A stretch of 35,707 nt of DNA from Kiritimatiellia bacterium. GTDB taxonomy: Bacteria > Verrucomicrobiota > Kiritimatiellia > RFP12 > UBA3636. The notes under the pieces were generated by a model, which saw only the letters and a list, made by a program, of their open reading frames with translations, had not been told where the DNA came from and did not search any database. The number at the start of each line of letters is the position of its first letter. The stretch's first letter is position 1. Positions 25,604 to 32,467 of this stretch are shown in pieces. The translations under genes were made by a program, and so were the position numbers. Where the stretch lies: NCBI GenBank assembly GCA_017481725.1, contig JAFUOX010000035.1, forward strand, positions 1 through 35,707, written 5' to 3'.

Positions 25604-26707
25604 ATGAATAGGTGGTCTAGAGAAAAGGCATGGGAGTGGTATAATTCTCGTTCTTGGATACGTGGCTGTAATTATATGAGTGCAGATTGCATAAATCGCG
25701 TGGATCAATGGCAAGCACTACATTTTGAAGAAAGAATGCAGACAACCGAGGCTGAGCTAGCTCTAATGAAGGAGCTTGGATATAACTCTGTACGCTTGAT
25801 ACTAGAATATGTCGTTTGGAAGGAAGAGCACGATGGCTTCTTGGAGCGCTTTGAACGTTATATTTCTCTTTGCGATAAGTTTGGTATATCTTGCATGATT
25901 GTTCTTGCTAACGATTGTATGCCACCAAAAACAGAGCTTTGGAAAATGCCATATATTGGAGAGCAGCATTGTGATTGGGGGTATCATGGAGGCAGAAAGC
26001 ATTCTCAGCACGGGCGACACAATGGCCCTGCTCCTCATTTCTATCTTGATGACCCTGCCACGGCAAACGATTATTTTCGCATGGTTGAGGAAATCGTTTC
26101 TCTATACAAGGATGATTCTCGCATTATAATGTGGGATTTGTTTAATGAGCCCGGTAATAGCCAAAGAAGTGGTATCACTCTTCCCATTCTTGAAAGAATG
26201 GTTAGGGTTGTACGTGCAATAAATCCTTCACAACCTCTTACAATTGCTGCGTGGTGCTGTGATAGAAATTACGAATTTTCAATGCCAGAGGATATTTTTG
26301 CAATAGAAAATTCTGATATTATAACATACCACAATTATGGTAAATTTGAAGAGCATATTCGTGTGATCAAATATTTAAAGCAATTTGGTCGTCCTCTTAT
26401 CAATACTGAGTGGCTAGCTCGTTGTACTGGTAATACTGTATTTGAGAATTTTCCTCTTTTTTACTTAGAAAACATTGGTTGCTATAATTGGGGCTTTGTT
26501 GCTGGAAAATATCAGACCTATGAGCCGTATGAAGCACATTGGCAATGGTATGAAGAGGATAATCGTGCAGAAATAGATTTTACAAAGTGGTTCCACGATT
26601 TATATCGCCCTAGTCATAGACCGTATGACCCTAAAGAGATTGAGCTAATACAGCGCTTTTGCCGCTTGGCAGATGAGGGTTTCTTAAAAAATAAATCTCA
26701 AAATTAA
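25604..26707 (+). CDS. GH-A clan glycosidase (GH5-like TIM barrel)
   Basis: A 367-residue enzyme without a signal peptide. The barrel shows typical GH-A landmarks: LMKELGYNSVRLILEYVVW near the start, the acid/base Glu in IIMWDLFNEPGN (near residues 175-186), and the nucleophile Glu in LINTEWLAR (near 265-273). A His/Arg/Trp-rich loop around residues 125-145 (CDWGYHGGRKHSQHGRHNGPAP) is distinctive and probably shapes the substrate site. Related bacterial proteins are often called 1,4-beta-xylanase or cellulase without evidence, so the substrate is left open. The ribosome site (GCAGGTG) is weak, and the gene follows the LamG-like gene by 41 nt, suggesting a shared transcript. It converges on the DUF456 gene. 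Confidence 0.8.
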   Translation: MNRWSREKAWEWYNSRSWIRGCNYMSADCINRVDQWQALHFEERMQTTEAELALMKELGYNSVRLILEYVVWKEEHDGFLERFERYISLCDKFGISCMIVLANDCMPPKTELWKMPYIGEQHCDWGYHGGRKHSQHGRHNGPAPHFYLDDPATANDYFRMVEEIVSLYKDDSRIIMWDLFNEPGNSQRSGITLPILERMVRVVRAINPSQPLTIAAWCCDRNYEFSMPEDIFAIENSDIITYHNYGKFEEHIRVIKYLKQFGRPLINTEWLARCTGNTVFENFPLFYLENIGCYNWGFVAGKYQTYEPYEAHWQWYEEDNRAEIDFTKWFHDLYRPSHRPYDPKEIELIQRFCRLADEGFLKNKSQN

Positions 26708-26759
26708 ATTTAGATTATCATTTAATTGCTTGGGCAGGTTTTCGTTTTGGCATTATACT

Positions 26760-27221
26760 TTATTGAATGGCAATAAAGGAAATAAACACGATGCACAAAA
26801 TAATTTTTATTAGCGTGCCAGCTAAAAATCCTAAAAACGAACCAATCCCCGCATGTAGTGCAGTGTCCCAGTTTTTATTTTTATAATATTCACCAATCAC
26901 TGCACCTATAAATGGACCCAACACAATTCCTGCTGGAAGAAAGAATAATCCCAAAAAGGTACCAATTGTGCAGCCCCAAATACCATACTTTGTTCCATTA
27001 AATTTGGCCGTACCGATTGCTGGAACTATATAGTCGAGAATGGTTACAATAATGCATAATGCAAAGCCTCCCCATATTTGCCAAGCAGGAATATTGATAT
27101 CCCAAAGCATAGGGAGTAAAATTCCTGCATAGGCAAGCCATGGACCTGGCAGCATAGGAACAATGCAGCCAATAATACCTAAAATGCAGAGGGCATAGCC
27201 CAATATTGTATATAGTTCCAT
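26760..27221 (-). CDS. DUF456 family membrane protein
   Basis: A 153-residue inner-membrane protein with about four to five transmembrane segments. The family pattern is plain: GIIGCIVPMLPGPWLAYAGILL near residues 14-36, a middle stretch with NGTKYGIWGCTIGTFLGLFFLPAGIVLGPFIGAVIGEYY, and a C-terminal Gly-rich helix (GIGSFLGFLAGTLIKIILCIV). The function of the family is unknown. The ATG at 27221 follows 24 nt after the terminator of the upstream minus-strand gene, so it is probably read separately or by read-through. It converges with the glycosidase gene, with a 52-bp AT-rich gap between them. Confidence 0.85.
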   Translation of the reverse strand: MELYTILGYALCILGIIGCIVPMLPGPWLAYAGILLPMLWDINIPAWQIWGGFALCIIVTILDYIVPAIGTAKFNGTKYGIWGCTIGTFLGLFFLPAGIVLGPFIGAVIGEYYKNKNWDTALHAGIGSFLGFLAGTLIKIILCIVFISFIAIQ

Positions 27222-27235
27222 CGTAAATTGTCGCT

Positions 27236-27283
27236 GATAAATAAAAAGCCTAAATTCGGCATGCGTTGCTAAATTTAGGCTTT
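27236..27283 (-). terminator. Terminator of the isomerase-like gene (minus strand)
   Basis: AAAGCCTAAATT (27245-27256) and its perfect complement at 27272-27283 form a 12-bp stem with a 15-nt loop. On the minus strand it is followed by TTTTTATTTAT. It lies 11 nt past the stop at 27294. Confidence 0.8.
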
Positions 27284-27293
27284 GAAATACTGA

Positions 27294-28082
27294 TTAGTTA
27301 AAGTATTTACGCAAATATGCTAGTGAGCGTAAAATATCCTCTTCCTCAGTAGCTGCATCTTTGCCATGGCATTCAAGACTGATTCTAGAATCGTACCCAA
27401 CATCCTTTAGCAGCTGGCTCCAAGCCTCAAGCTTTGGAAGATCTTCTTCCTCTGGATATGCTCTATCCTCATTAGGTCTTGCCAAATGTGCGTGATATAC
27501 TTCAGCAATATTTTCCTTGAGAGATCCGATTGTCTCGCTATTTCTATATGTGTGATAGAAGTCAACCAAGCATTTAACAGCAGGGTGATCGCAAAGTTTT
27601 GTAAACTCAATGCCTTCCTTTAGTGTGTTAACAAAATTTGTCTCATGGATATTAAGTGGCTCAATAACAAGAGTAATTCCGTATTGTGCAGCAATGTCAC
27701 CACAAAAACGTATTGTTTTGGCAGTTTCTTCTTTTGCGTGCTTTAGTGTCATATCCTCTGGATAACGGCGAAGCCAACCACAGCCCATAACAACAATCTT
27801 GCCGCCAAGCTCTTTTGCTCGAGACATTCCTTTGTGAACCATCTCGCTTAATGCGTTAAAATCGATATCCTCTGCACGTAATGATGGGACTGAGCCAGGT
27901 GCAAAAATATTGTAAGCCTCACACTTGATGTTTAACTCAGCAACCTTGGCTTTTGTTTTTTCGAACTCTTCATCGCTCATTGTTGCCAATGTACGAAATT
28001 GTGGCTCGATATAATCAAAACCAGCCTTTGCAACAACCTCTAGCATATTAAAATCTTTACATATTCCAAAACGAATAGCCAT
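27294..28082 (-). CDS. Sugar phosphate isomerase/epimerase-like protein (xylose isomerase-like TIM barrel)
   Basis: A 262-residue cytoplasmic protein. The ATG at 28082 is preferred over 28103, because AGGAG lies 6 nt upstream on the minus strand and homologues begin at MAIRFGICKDF. The AP-endonuclease-2/xylose isomerase fold is suggested by AGFDYIEPQF, the metal-binding Glu in TLVIEPLN, His in HETNF, Asp in LVDFYHTY and Glu in ISLECHGK. These four divalent-metal positions match the family. Substrates of such enzymes include erythrulose phosphate, inosose, tagatose and others; none can be assigned here. A terminator directly follows. It is transcribed divergently from thrS. Confidence 0.85.
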   Translation of the reverse strand: MAIRFGICKDFNMLEVVAKAGFDYIEPQFRTLATMSDEEFEKTKAKVAELNIKCEAYNIFAPGSVPSLRAEDIDFNALSEMVHKGMSRAKELGGKIVVMGCGWLRRYPEDMTLKHAKEETAKTIRFCGDIAAQYGITLVIEPLNIHETNFVNTLKEGIEFTKLCDHPAVKCLVDFYHTYRNSETIGSLKENIAEVYHAHLARPNEDRAYPEEEDLPKLEAWSQLLKDVGYDSRISLECHGKDAATEEEDILRSLAYLRKYFN

Positions 28083-28207
28083 ACTAACTCCTATTTTACA
28101 CAAAATAATAAATTATAAACATGTAACTATTTACATTCTATCAATCTTTAAGTGTGCTTTTCAAGTAAAGTTTTATTTGTTTTTCAATACTTTCAGGCAA
28201 TTTTTTA

Positions 28208-28237
28208 TTGCATATCGTCAAACTTATTGTGTAATAT
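28208..28237 (+). promoter_or_regulatory. Candidate thrS promoter
   Basis: TTGCAT (28208-28213) and TAATAT (28232-28237) are 18 bp apart in an AT-rich divergent intergenic region. Confidence 0.3.
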
Positions 28238-28325
28238 ATTAATCAGTTGGTTGATGGCAAGTTTTCCAATTGTGAGGAAGATGCCCATCACCGTTAGTTA
28301 TACATTAAAATATAAGGGAATTACC

Positions 28326-30038
28326 GTGAGTATAGAAATGATGCGTCATAGTGCGGCGCATATCATGGCCGCAGCAGTTTGTGAATTATATCCAAACGTA
28401 AAATTAGACATTGGTCCATCAACAGATGATGGTTTTTATTATGATTTTGACATGCCTCATCGCCTTGTTCCAGAGGATTTTGAGACAATCGAGGCTAAAA
28501 TGGCAGAAATCGTTAAAGCAGATTTGCCATTTGAGCGTGTAGAGATGACACGCGAGGAAGCAATCAAGCTTCTAACAGATGCAGGGCAGACTTTTAAGGT
28601 AGAGCGCTTGGCAGATATTCCAGAGGGAGAAGCAATTAGCTTCTATAAGTGTGGCAATTTTATTGATTTGTGCCGCGGTCCTCATGTTGCTTCAACAGGC
28701 TGCGTAAAAGCATTTAAGTTGACCTCAATTGCTGGCTCATACTATCGTGGTGATGAAAAGAACCCAATGCTACAGCGTATTTATGGCTTGGCTGCAGCTT
28801 CTCAGGAAGAGCTTGATGCAATTATTAACCGCATTGAAGAGGCAAAGCGTCGTGATCACCGTCGTCTTGGTCCAGAGCTAGATTTGTTCAGTATGCACGA
28901 TGATGTTGGCCCAGGCCTAATTCACTGGCATCCAAAAGGAGCTCGTATTCGCGTTGCTATCGAGGATTACTGGCGTAAGGAGCATTTCCGCAATGGCTAC
29001 GATATGCTATTTACTCCGCATGTTGGCCGTGCAAATCTTTGGGAGACATCTGGTCACCTTGGCTTTTATAAGGAAAATATGTATTCTTCAATGGATGTTG
29101 ATGGTCAGCCATACTATGTTAAGCCAATGAACTGCCCATTCCACATTCAGGTTTACAAGAGCCAGATGCGTTCATATCGCGATCTTCCTCTACGTTGGGC
29201 AGAGCTAGGTACAGTATATCGCTATGAGAAGAGCGGTGTATTGCATGGCTTATTGCGTGTTCGTGGTTTTACACAGGATGATGCTCACATCTTCTGCACA
29301 CCAGAGTCAATCGTTGAAGAAATTCGCACAACTGTTGGCTTTGCTTTGCGCATCCTACGTCGTTTTGGCTTTAACGAGATTGCTGCATATCTTTCAACTC
29401 GCCCAGATAAGGCAGTTGGTGATCCTGAGCGTTGGGAGCAGGCAACTCACTCTTTGGAGGCAGCTCTAAAGTCTGAGGGCATTGATTACCAGATTGATCA
29501 GGGTGGCGGTGCATTCTATGGTCCAAAAATTGACTTGAAGATTAAGGATGCAATTGGCCGTGAGTGGCAGCTTGGTACAATCCAGTTTGACTTTAATCTA
29601 CCTGAGCGCTTTAATCTAACCTACATCGGTTCTGATGGTGCCGCACATCGTCCATACATGGTACATCGTGCATTGCTTGGTTCAATCGAGCGTTTCTTTG
29701 GTATTCTTATCGAGCACTATGCAGGTGCATTCCCAGTATGGCTAGCAGCAGAGCAGGTTCGCATCCTTCCTTTGACAGATGCACAGCTTGACCGTGCTAA
29801 GGAAGTACAGCAGCAGCTATTGGCTGAGGATGTCCGCGTAAGCATTGACTCTCATGCTGATAAGCTAGGAGCTAAGATTCGCCGTGCTCAAGAGGAGAAG
29901 GTACCTATCATGCTTATCATCGGTAAGCGCGAGGCAGAGCAGGGCACATTGTCCGTTCGCGTTCGTGGCGAGGGTGATCTTGGTGCTATGTCCGTAGATG
30001 ATTTTATTGCTTATTTCCGTGAAGCAGTGAAAAAATAA
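28326..30038 (+). CDS. thrS: Threonyl-tRNA synthetase, TGS domain apparently absent
   Basis: It charges tRNA-Thr with threonine in the cytoplasm. The GTG at 28326 is chosen since AAGGGA (28314-28319) lies 6 nt before it; the ATG at 28281 (MPITVSYTL) is possible, with a tight GAGG. It would have about 570 residues, against about 640 in Escherichia coli. The editing domain is intact, with RHSAAHIM near residues 6-13 and LCRGPHVAS near 116-123. The catalytic core carries the Zn ligands in MNCPFHIQ, DDAHIFC and VHRALLGS, motif 2 in RYEKSGVLHGLLRVRGFTQDD, and an anticodon-binding end (VPIMLIIGKREAEQGTLSVRVR). The N-terminal TGS domain usual in bacterial enzymes is not seen in the upstream frame. 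infC follows directly, as often seen. Confidence 0.93.
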   Translation: MSIEMMRHSAAHIMAAAVCELYPNVKLDIGPSTDDGFYYDFDMPHRLVPEDFETIEAKMAEIVKADLPFERVEMTREEAIKLLTDAGQTFKVERLADIPEGEAISFYKCGNFIDLCRGPHVASTGCVKAFKLTSIAGSYYRGDEKNPMLQRIYGLAAASQEELDAIINRIEEAKRRDHRRLGPELDLFSMHDDVGPGLIHWHPKGARIRVAIEDYWRKEHFRNGYDMLFTPHVGRANLWETSGHLGFYKENMYSSMDVDGQPYYVKPMNCPFHIQVYKSQMRSYRDLPLRWAELGTVYRYEKSGVLHGLLRVRGFTQDDAHIFCTPESIVEEIRTTVGFALRILRRFGFNEIAAYLSTRPDKAVGDPERWEQATHSLEAALKSEGIDYQIDQGGGAFYGPKIDLKIKDAIGREWQLGTIQFDFNLPERFNLTYIGSDGAAHRPYMVHRALLGSIERFFGILIEHYAGAFPVWLAAEQVRILPLTDAQLDRAKEVQQQLLAEDVRVSIDSHADKLGAKIRRAQEEKVPIMLIIGKREAEQGTLSVRVRGEGDLGAMSVDDFIAYFREAVKK

Positions 30039-30069
30039 CAAAAACAAAACAACAATAATTGTTACTGAT

Positions 30070-30085
30070 AAGGAGGTTTGTCATC
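30070..30085 (+). promoter_or_regulatory. infC Shine-Dalgarno and AUC start codon
   Basis: A perfect AAGGAGG (30070-30076) is followed by six bases and then ATC (30083-30085). No ATG, GTG or TTG lies at a suitable distance after it in frame; the TTG at 30059 precedes the ribosome site. Non-AUG (AUU/AUC/AUA) starts are characteristic of infC and underlie IF-3 autoregulation in Escherichia coli. Confidence 0.8.
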
Positions 30086-30652
30086 AGTACCCTAGATAAA
30101 AATCAGCAGAATGCTAAGAATAATGCTAATTCTGCATCCTTTACCCGTATTAATAATAAAATACGTGCGCCAGAGGTTCGTTGCCTACTGCCAGATGGTT
30201 CACAAGCAGGTGTCATGAGCTTGCGTGAGGCACTACGCCGTGCACAAGAGTATGATCTTGACTTAGTGGAGGTTAGCCCTAATGCTAATCCACCAGTTTG
30301 CCGTATCATGGATTATGGCAAATATAAGTATGAAGAAACACAGCGTAAGAAGCAGGCAAAGAAGAACCAGGTGAAGGTGGTAACAAAGGAAATTAAGTTC
30401 CACGCAAATGTTGATGAGAATGATTATCAAATCAAAATGCGTAACATTCGTTCCTTTATTGCTGACGGAAATAAGGTTAAGCTAACTCTTCAATATCGCG
30501 GTCGTGAAAATGCCCATCGTGAGCTAGGTGAAGAGGTTATGGCTAGAGTTTGCCGCGAGGCAGCTGAGTTTGCCAATATTGAGCAAGAGCCAAAGCTCTT
30601 AGGACGCGCAATCAATGCATTGATTGGTCCAAAGTCTCAGAAGGCAAAATAA
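30083..30652 (+). CDS. infC: Translation initiation factor IF-3
   Basis: IF-3 binds the 30S subunit, blocks 50S joining and favours AUG starts with initiator tRNA. It has 189 residues from the ATC at 30083. An N-terminal domain (INNKIRAPEVRCLLPDGSQAGVMSLREALRRAQ, then LDLVEVSPNANPPVCRIMDYGKYKYE) leads to a Lys-rich linker (QRKKQAKKNQ) and a C-terminal domain (KEIKFHANVDENDYQIKMRNIRSFI and KVKLTLQYRGREN). All are canonical. The N-terminal extension (STLDKNQQNAKNNANSAS) is longer than usual. It sits 44 nt after thrS, forming a thrS-infC unit. A terminator follows, and the rpmI-rplT genes that commonly continue this operon are not here. Confidence 0.95.
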   Translation: MSTLDKNQQNAKNNANSASFTRINNKIRAPEVRCLLPDGSQAGVMSLREALRRAQEYDLDLVEVSPNANPPVCRIMDYGKYKYEETQRKKQAKKNQVKVVTKEIKFHANVDENDYQIKMRNIRSFIADGNKVKLTLQYRGRENAHRELGEEVMARVCREAAEFANIEQEPKLLGRAINALIGPKSQKAK

Positions 30653-30659
30653 AAAATAT

Positions 30660-30690
30660 GGGAGTGGCATTGCCACTCCCTTATTTTTTT
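30660..30690 (+). terminator. Rho-independent terminator after infC
   Basis: A perfect 9-bp stem, GGGAGTGGC with GCCACTCCC, closes on an ATT loop and is followed by TTATTTTTTT. Confidence 0.9.
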
Positions 30691-30765
30691 CTATAAATCG
30701 CCCTTCTTTAAGTATAATAATTGTGGCAATGTATTTTATTTGGCTACATAGGATAGAGAAAAATT

Positions 30766-31635
30766 ATGATTACTAATGAATTTGGTGAAAAATATTATAA
30801 GTTAGCCCTACACTTGCATTCAAATCTTTCAGATGGTGCAAAGTCGCCAGAAGAAATAGCAAAGGAATATAAGCTTGATGGCTATGATGCAATAGCATTG
30901 ACAGATCATTGGGTATATAGCGTGGGCGGAACAATTGATGGGCTATATATTATTTCGGGTTGCGAATATAATCTTGGTGCAGCTGATACAATTTCTGGAG
31001 TAGTGCATATTGTTTCTCTTTTCACAAAAGCAAAGCCTCTTGTAGAGAGAACAGCTTCTGTTCAGGAATTGGTGGACGCTATCAATGCAGCCGATGGAAT
31101 TGCTGTGCTTGCTCATCCGGCATGGTCAGTAAATCCTCCTTCTATTTATCTTGAAAATAAAGGCTTTGTTGCCACAGAAATATATAATGCCATTTCAGAT
31201 GCAGGAGAAAGCCTTCGTCCATACTCAGATCATTATATAGATCTTTGTGCAAATGCAGGAGCATATCCAGGAATCTTTGCTGTAGATGATGCACATGCAT
31301 ATAATGGCAATGATAATAGACTTGGTTGGGTAATGGTAAAGGCAGATGAGCTTTCTAACGAAACTTTGACTGCGGCTATACGCAATGGCGACTATTATTC
31401 AAGCCAAGGTCCAGAGCTTTATGTAAAGCGTGAAGGAAAGAAGCTTTTCATTTACACCTCACCATGCGATGTAATTGGGGTTATTTCAAACATCTCATGG
31501 GGTAGAGGGCATGTATTACGTGGCGAAAATCTTACCCATTATGAATACGAAATTAAAGATGGAGAACAATGGGTAAGAATCGAAGTCCGCGATAAGTGTG
31601 GCAAGAAAGCCTGGAGCAATATTTTTGTTGCTTAA
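30766..31635 (+). CDS. PHP-domain metal-dependent phosphoesterase
   Basis: A 289-residue cytoplasmic protein of the PHP (polymerase and histidinol phosphatase) superfamily. Metal-binding motifs are complete: HLHSNLSDG near residues 16-24, ALTDHW near 44-49, GCEYN near 65, AVLAHPAW near 112-119, and VDDAHAY near 172-178. Members hydrolyse phosphoesters such as 3',5'-nucleotide bisphosphates or oligonucleotides; the substrate here is unknown. The C-terminal 80 residues form beta strands (KLFIYTSPCDVIGVISNISWGRG to WVRIEVRDKCGKKAWSNIFVA). AGGATAG precedes the ATG. A TATAAT at 30713-30718 may be its -10. The gene-free repeat region C begins shortly after its stop. Confidence 0.85.
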   Translation: MITNEFGEKYYKLALHLHSNLSDGAKSPEEIAKEYKLDGYDAIALTDHWVYSVGGTIDGLYIISGCEYNLGAADTISGVVHIVSLFTKAKPLVERTASVQELVDAINAADGIAVLAHPAWSVNPPSIYLENKGFVATEIYNAISDAGESLRPYSDHYIDLCANAGAYPGIFAVDDAHAYNGNDNRLGWVMVKADELSNETLTAAIRNGDYYSSQGPELYVKREGKKLFIYTSPCDVIGVISNISWGRGHVLRGENLTHYEYEIKDGEQWVRIEVRDKCGKKAWSNIFVA

Positions 31636-31665
31636 GCAAAAACCTTGTGCACGTGATACCCGCTT

Positions 31666-32298
31666 GCGGGCTGAAAGAGTATGGAGAAGCGACTTCCAGT
31701 CGCTTTGCGTGCGGTAGCACGCTTCAAAAGTGCGAAAAAAGGACGCAGAGACGCGGAGGCCGCAGAGGTCGCAGAGCCGTGACGCCGAAAAAACACTAGC
31801 GGAGTGAGGTTTGCCTTGACTATTGCTATTCTTTCGAAGCAATTTGGCAAACCTCATCCACTAGTGTGCTCGCCCAGAAGCTTATTAAGATGCGGAGGCT
31901 TGCTACGCAAAATAAAGCTGTGCTTCGCTTCATGCACCTAAGAGGTATCCAATACATCTTAGGTGCGCTTCATGCTCATTTATGAGCGCTTCATAGCACG
32001 CATGTGCTGCTTCATCCTCAAAACTTAACTATCAAACTCGCATACTATCAAACTTGCAAACTAACTCAGTTCTTGTACGGTTATACAGTTTTACAGTTAA
32101 TAGTTGATAGTTTGATAGTTATACAGTTTGACAGTTTGTCAGTTTGATAGTTTGTCAGTTTGATAGTGAAGATGAGGGTGGCTCTGCCGCCCGGTGTTGC
32201 TGGGGCTCAAGGTGGCAATGTGTCAAACTTTGCCTCCTTGAGCCTTCCGAGACATTAGACGAGAAAACTTTCTTTGAAGATTGCAAAACTAAATGTAT
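31666..32298. repeat. Composite repeat C (full copy, about 633 bp)
   Basis: Same module order as copy B. Hairpins 31687-31705 and 31707-31722. Degenerate GCAGAGAC-type repeats. Long dyad 31794-31815 with 31846-31866. Then the most complete hairpin train: GCTTCAT at 31927, 31967, 31988 and 32009, tightly separated by HP1 (31934-31966), HP2 (31974-31987) and HP3 (31995-32008). The mirrored array spans about 32020-32168, with AGTT-type units at mostly 8-bp steps. Stem-loops lie at 32176-32192 and 32204-32244. In this copy HP1 is a perfect 10-bp stem. Open frames inside it have no credible product. Confidence 0.85.
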
Positions 32299-32311
32299 CT
32301 GGTCAATAGAC

Positions 32312-32346
32312 AAAGTAAATGCACCAAAAGAGGTGCATTTACTTTT
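32312..32346. terminator. Perfect 14-bp hairpin, possible terminator
   Basis: 32312-32325 pairs perfectly with 32332-32345 around AAAAGA. A short T run follows on the plus strand; A-richness upstream gives it a bidirectional look. It lies just downstream of composite repeat C and before the next promoter. Confidence 0.6.
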
Positions 32347-32391
32347 GCAAATTACAGAGACAAAAAATAATGTAAAAGAGTAGCAAAAAGA

Positions 32392-32420
32392 TTGACTCAA
32401 AATTATTTTCTTTATATAAT
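32392..32420 (+). promoter_or_regulatory. Strong sigma-70-type promoter for the 32468 gene
   Basis: TTGACT (32392-32397) and a perfect TATAAT (32415-32420) are exactly 17 bp apart. The leader would be about 40 nt. Confidence 0.75.
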
Positions 32421-32467
32421 TCTAAGTATCAAGAGGATAATTAGATAATGAAGTTTTTGAGGATAAT

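Noticed and set aside
28152..28280. Longer thrS start at 28152
   Set aside because: The extra residues are hydrophobic and unlike any ThrRS domain, and they cover the probable promoter.
30059..30082. TTG start of infC at 30059
   Set aside because: It lies upstream of and reads through the AAGGAGG ribosome site; ATC at 30083 fits spacing and infC precedent.
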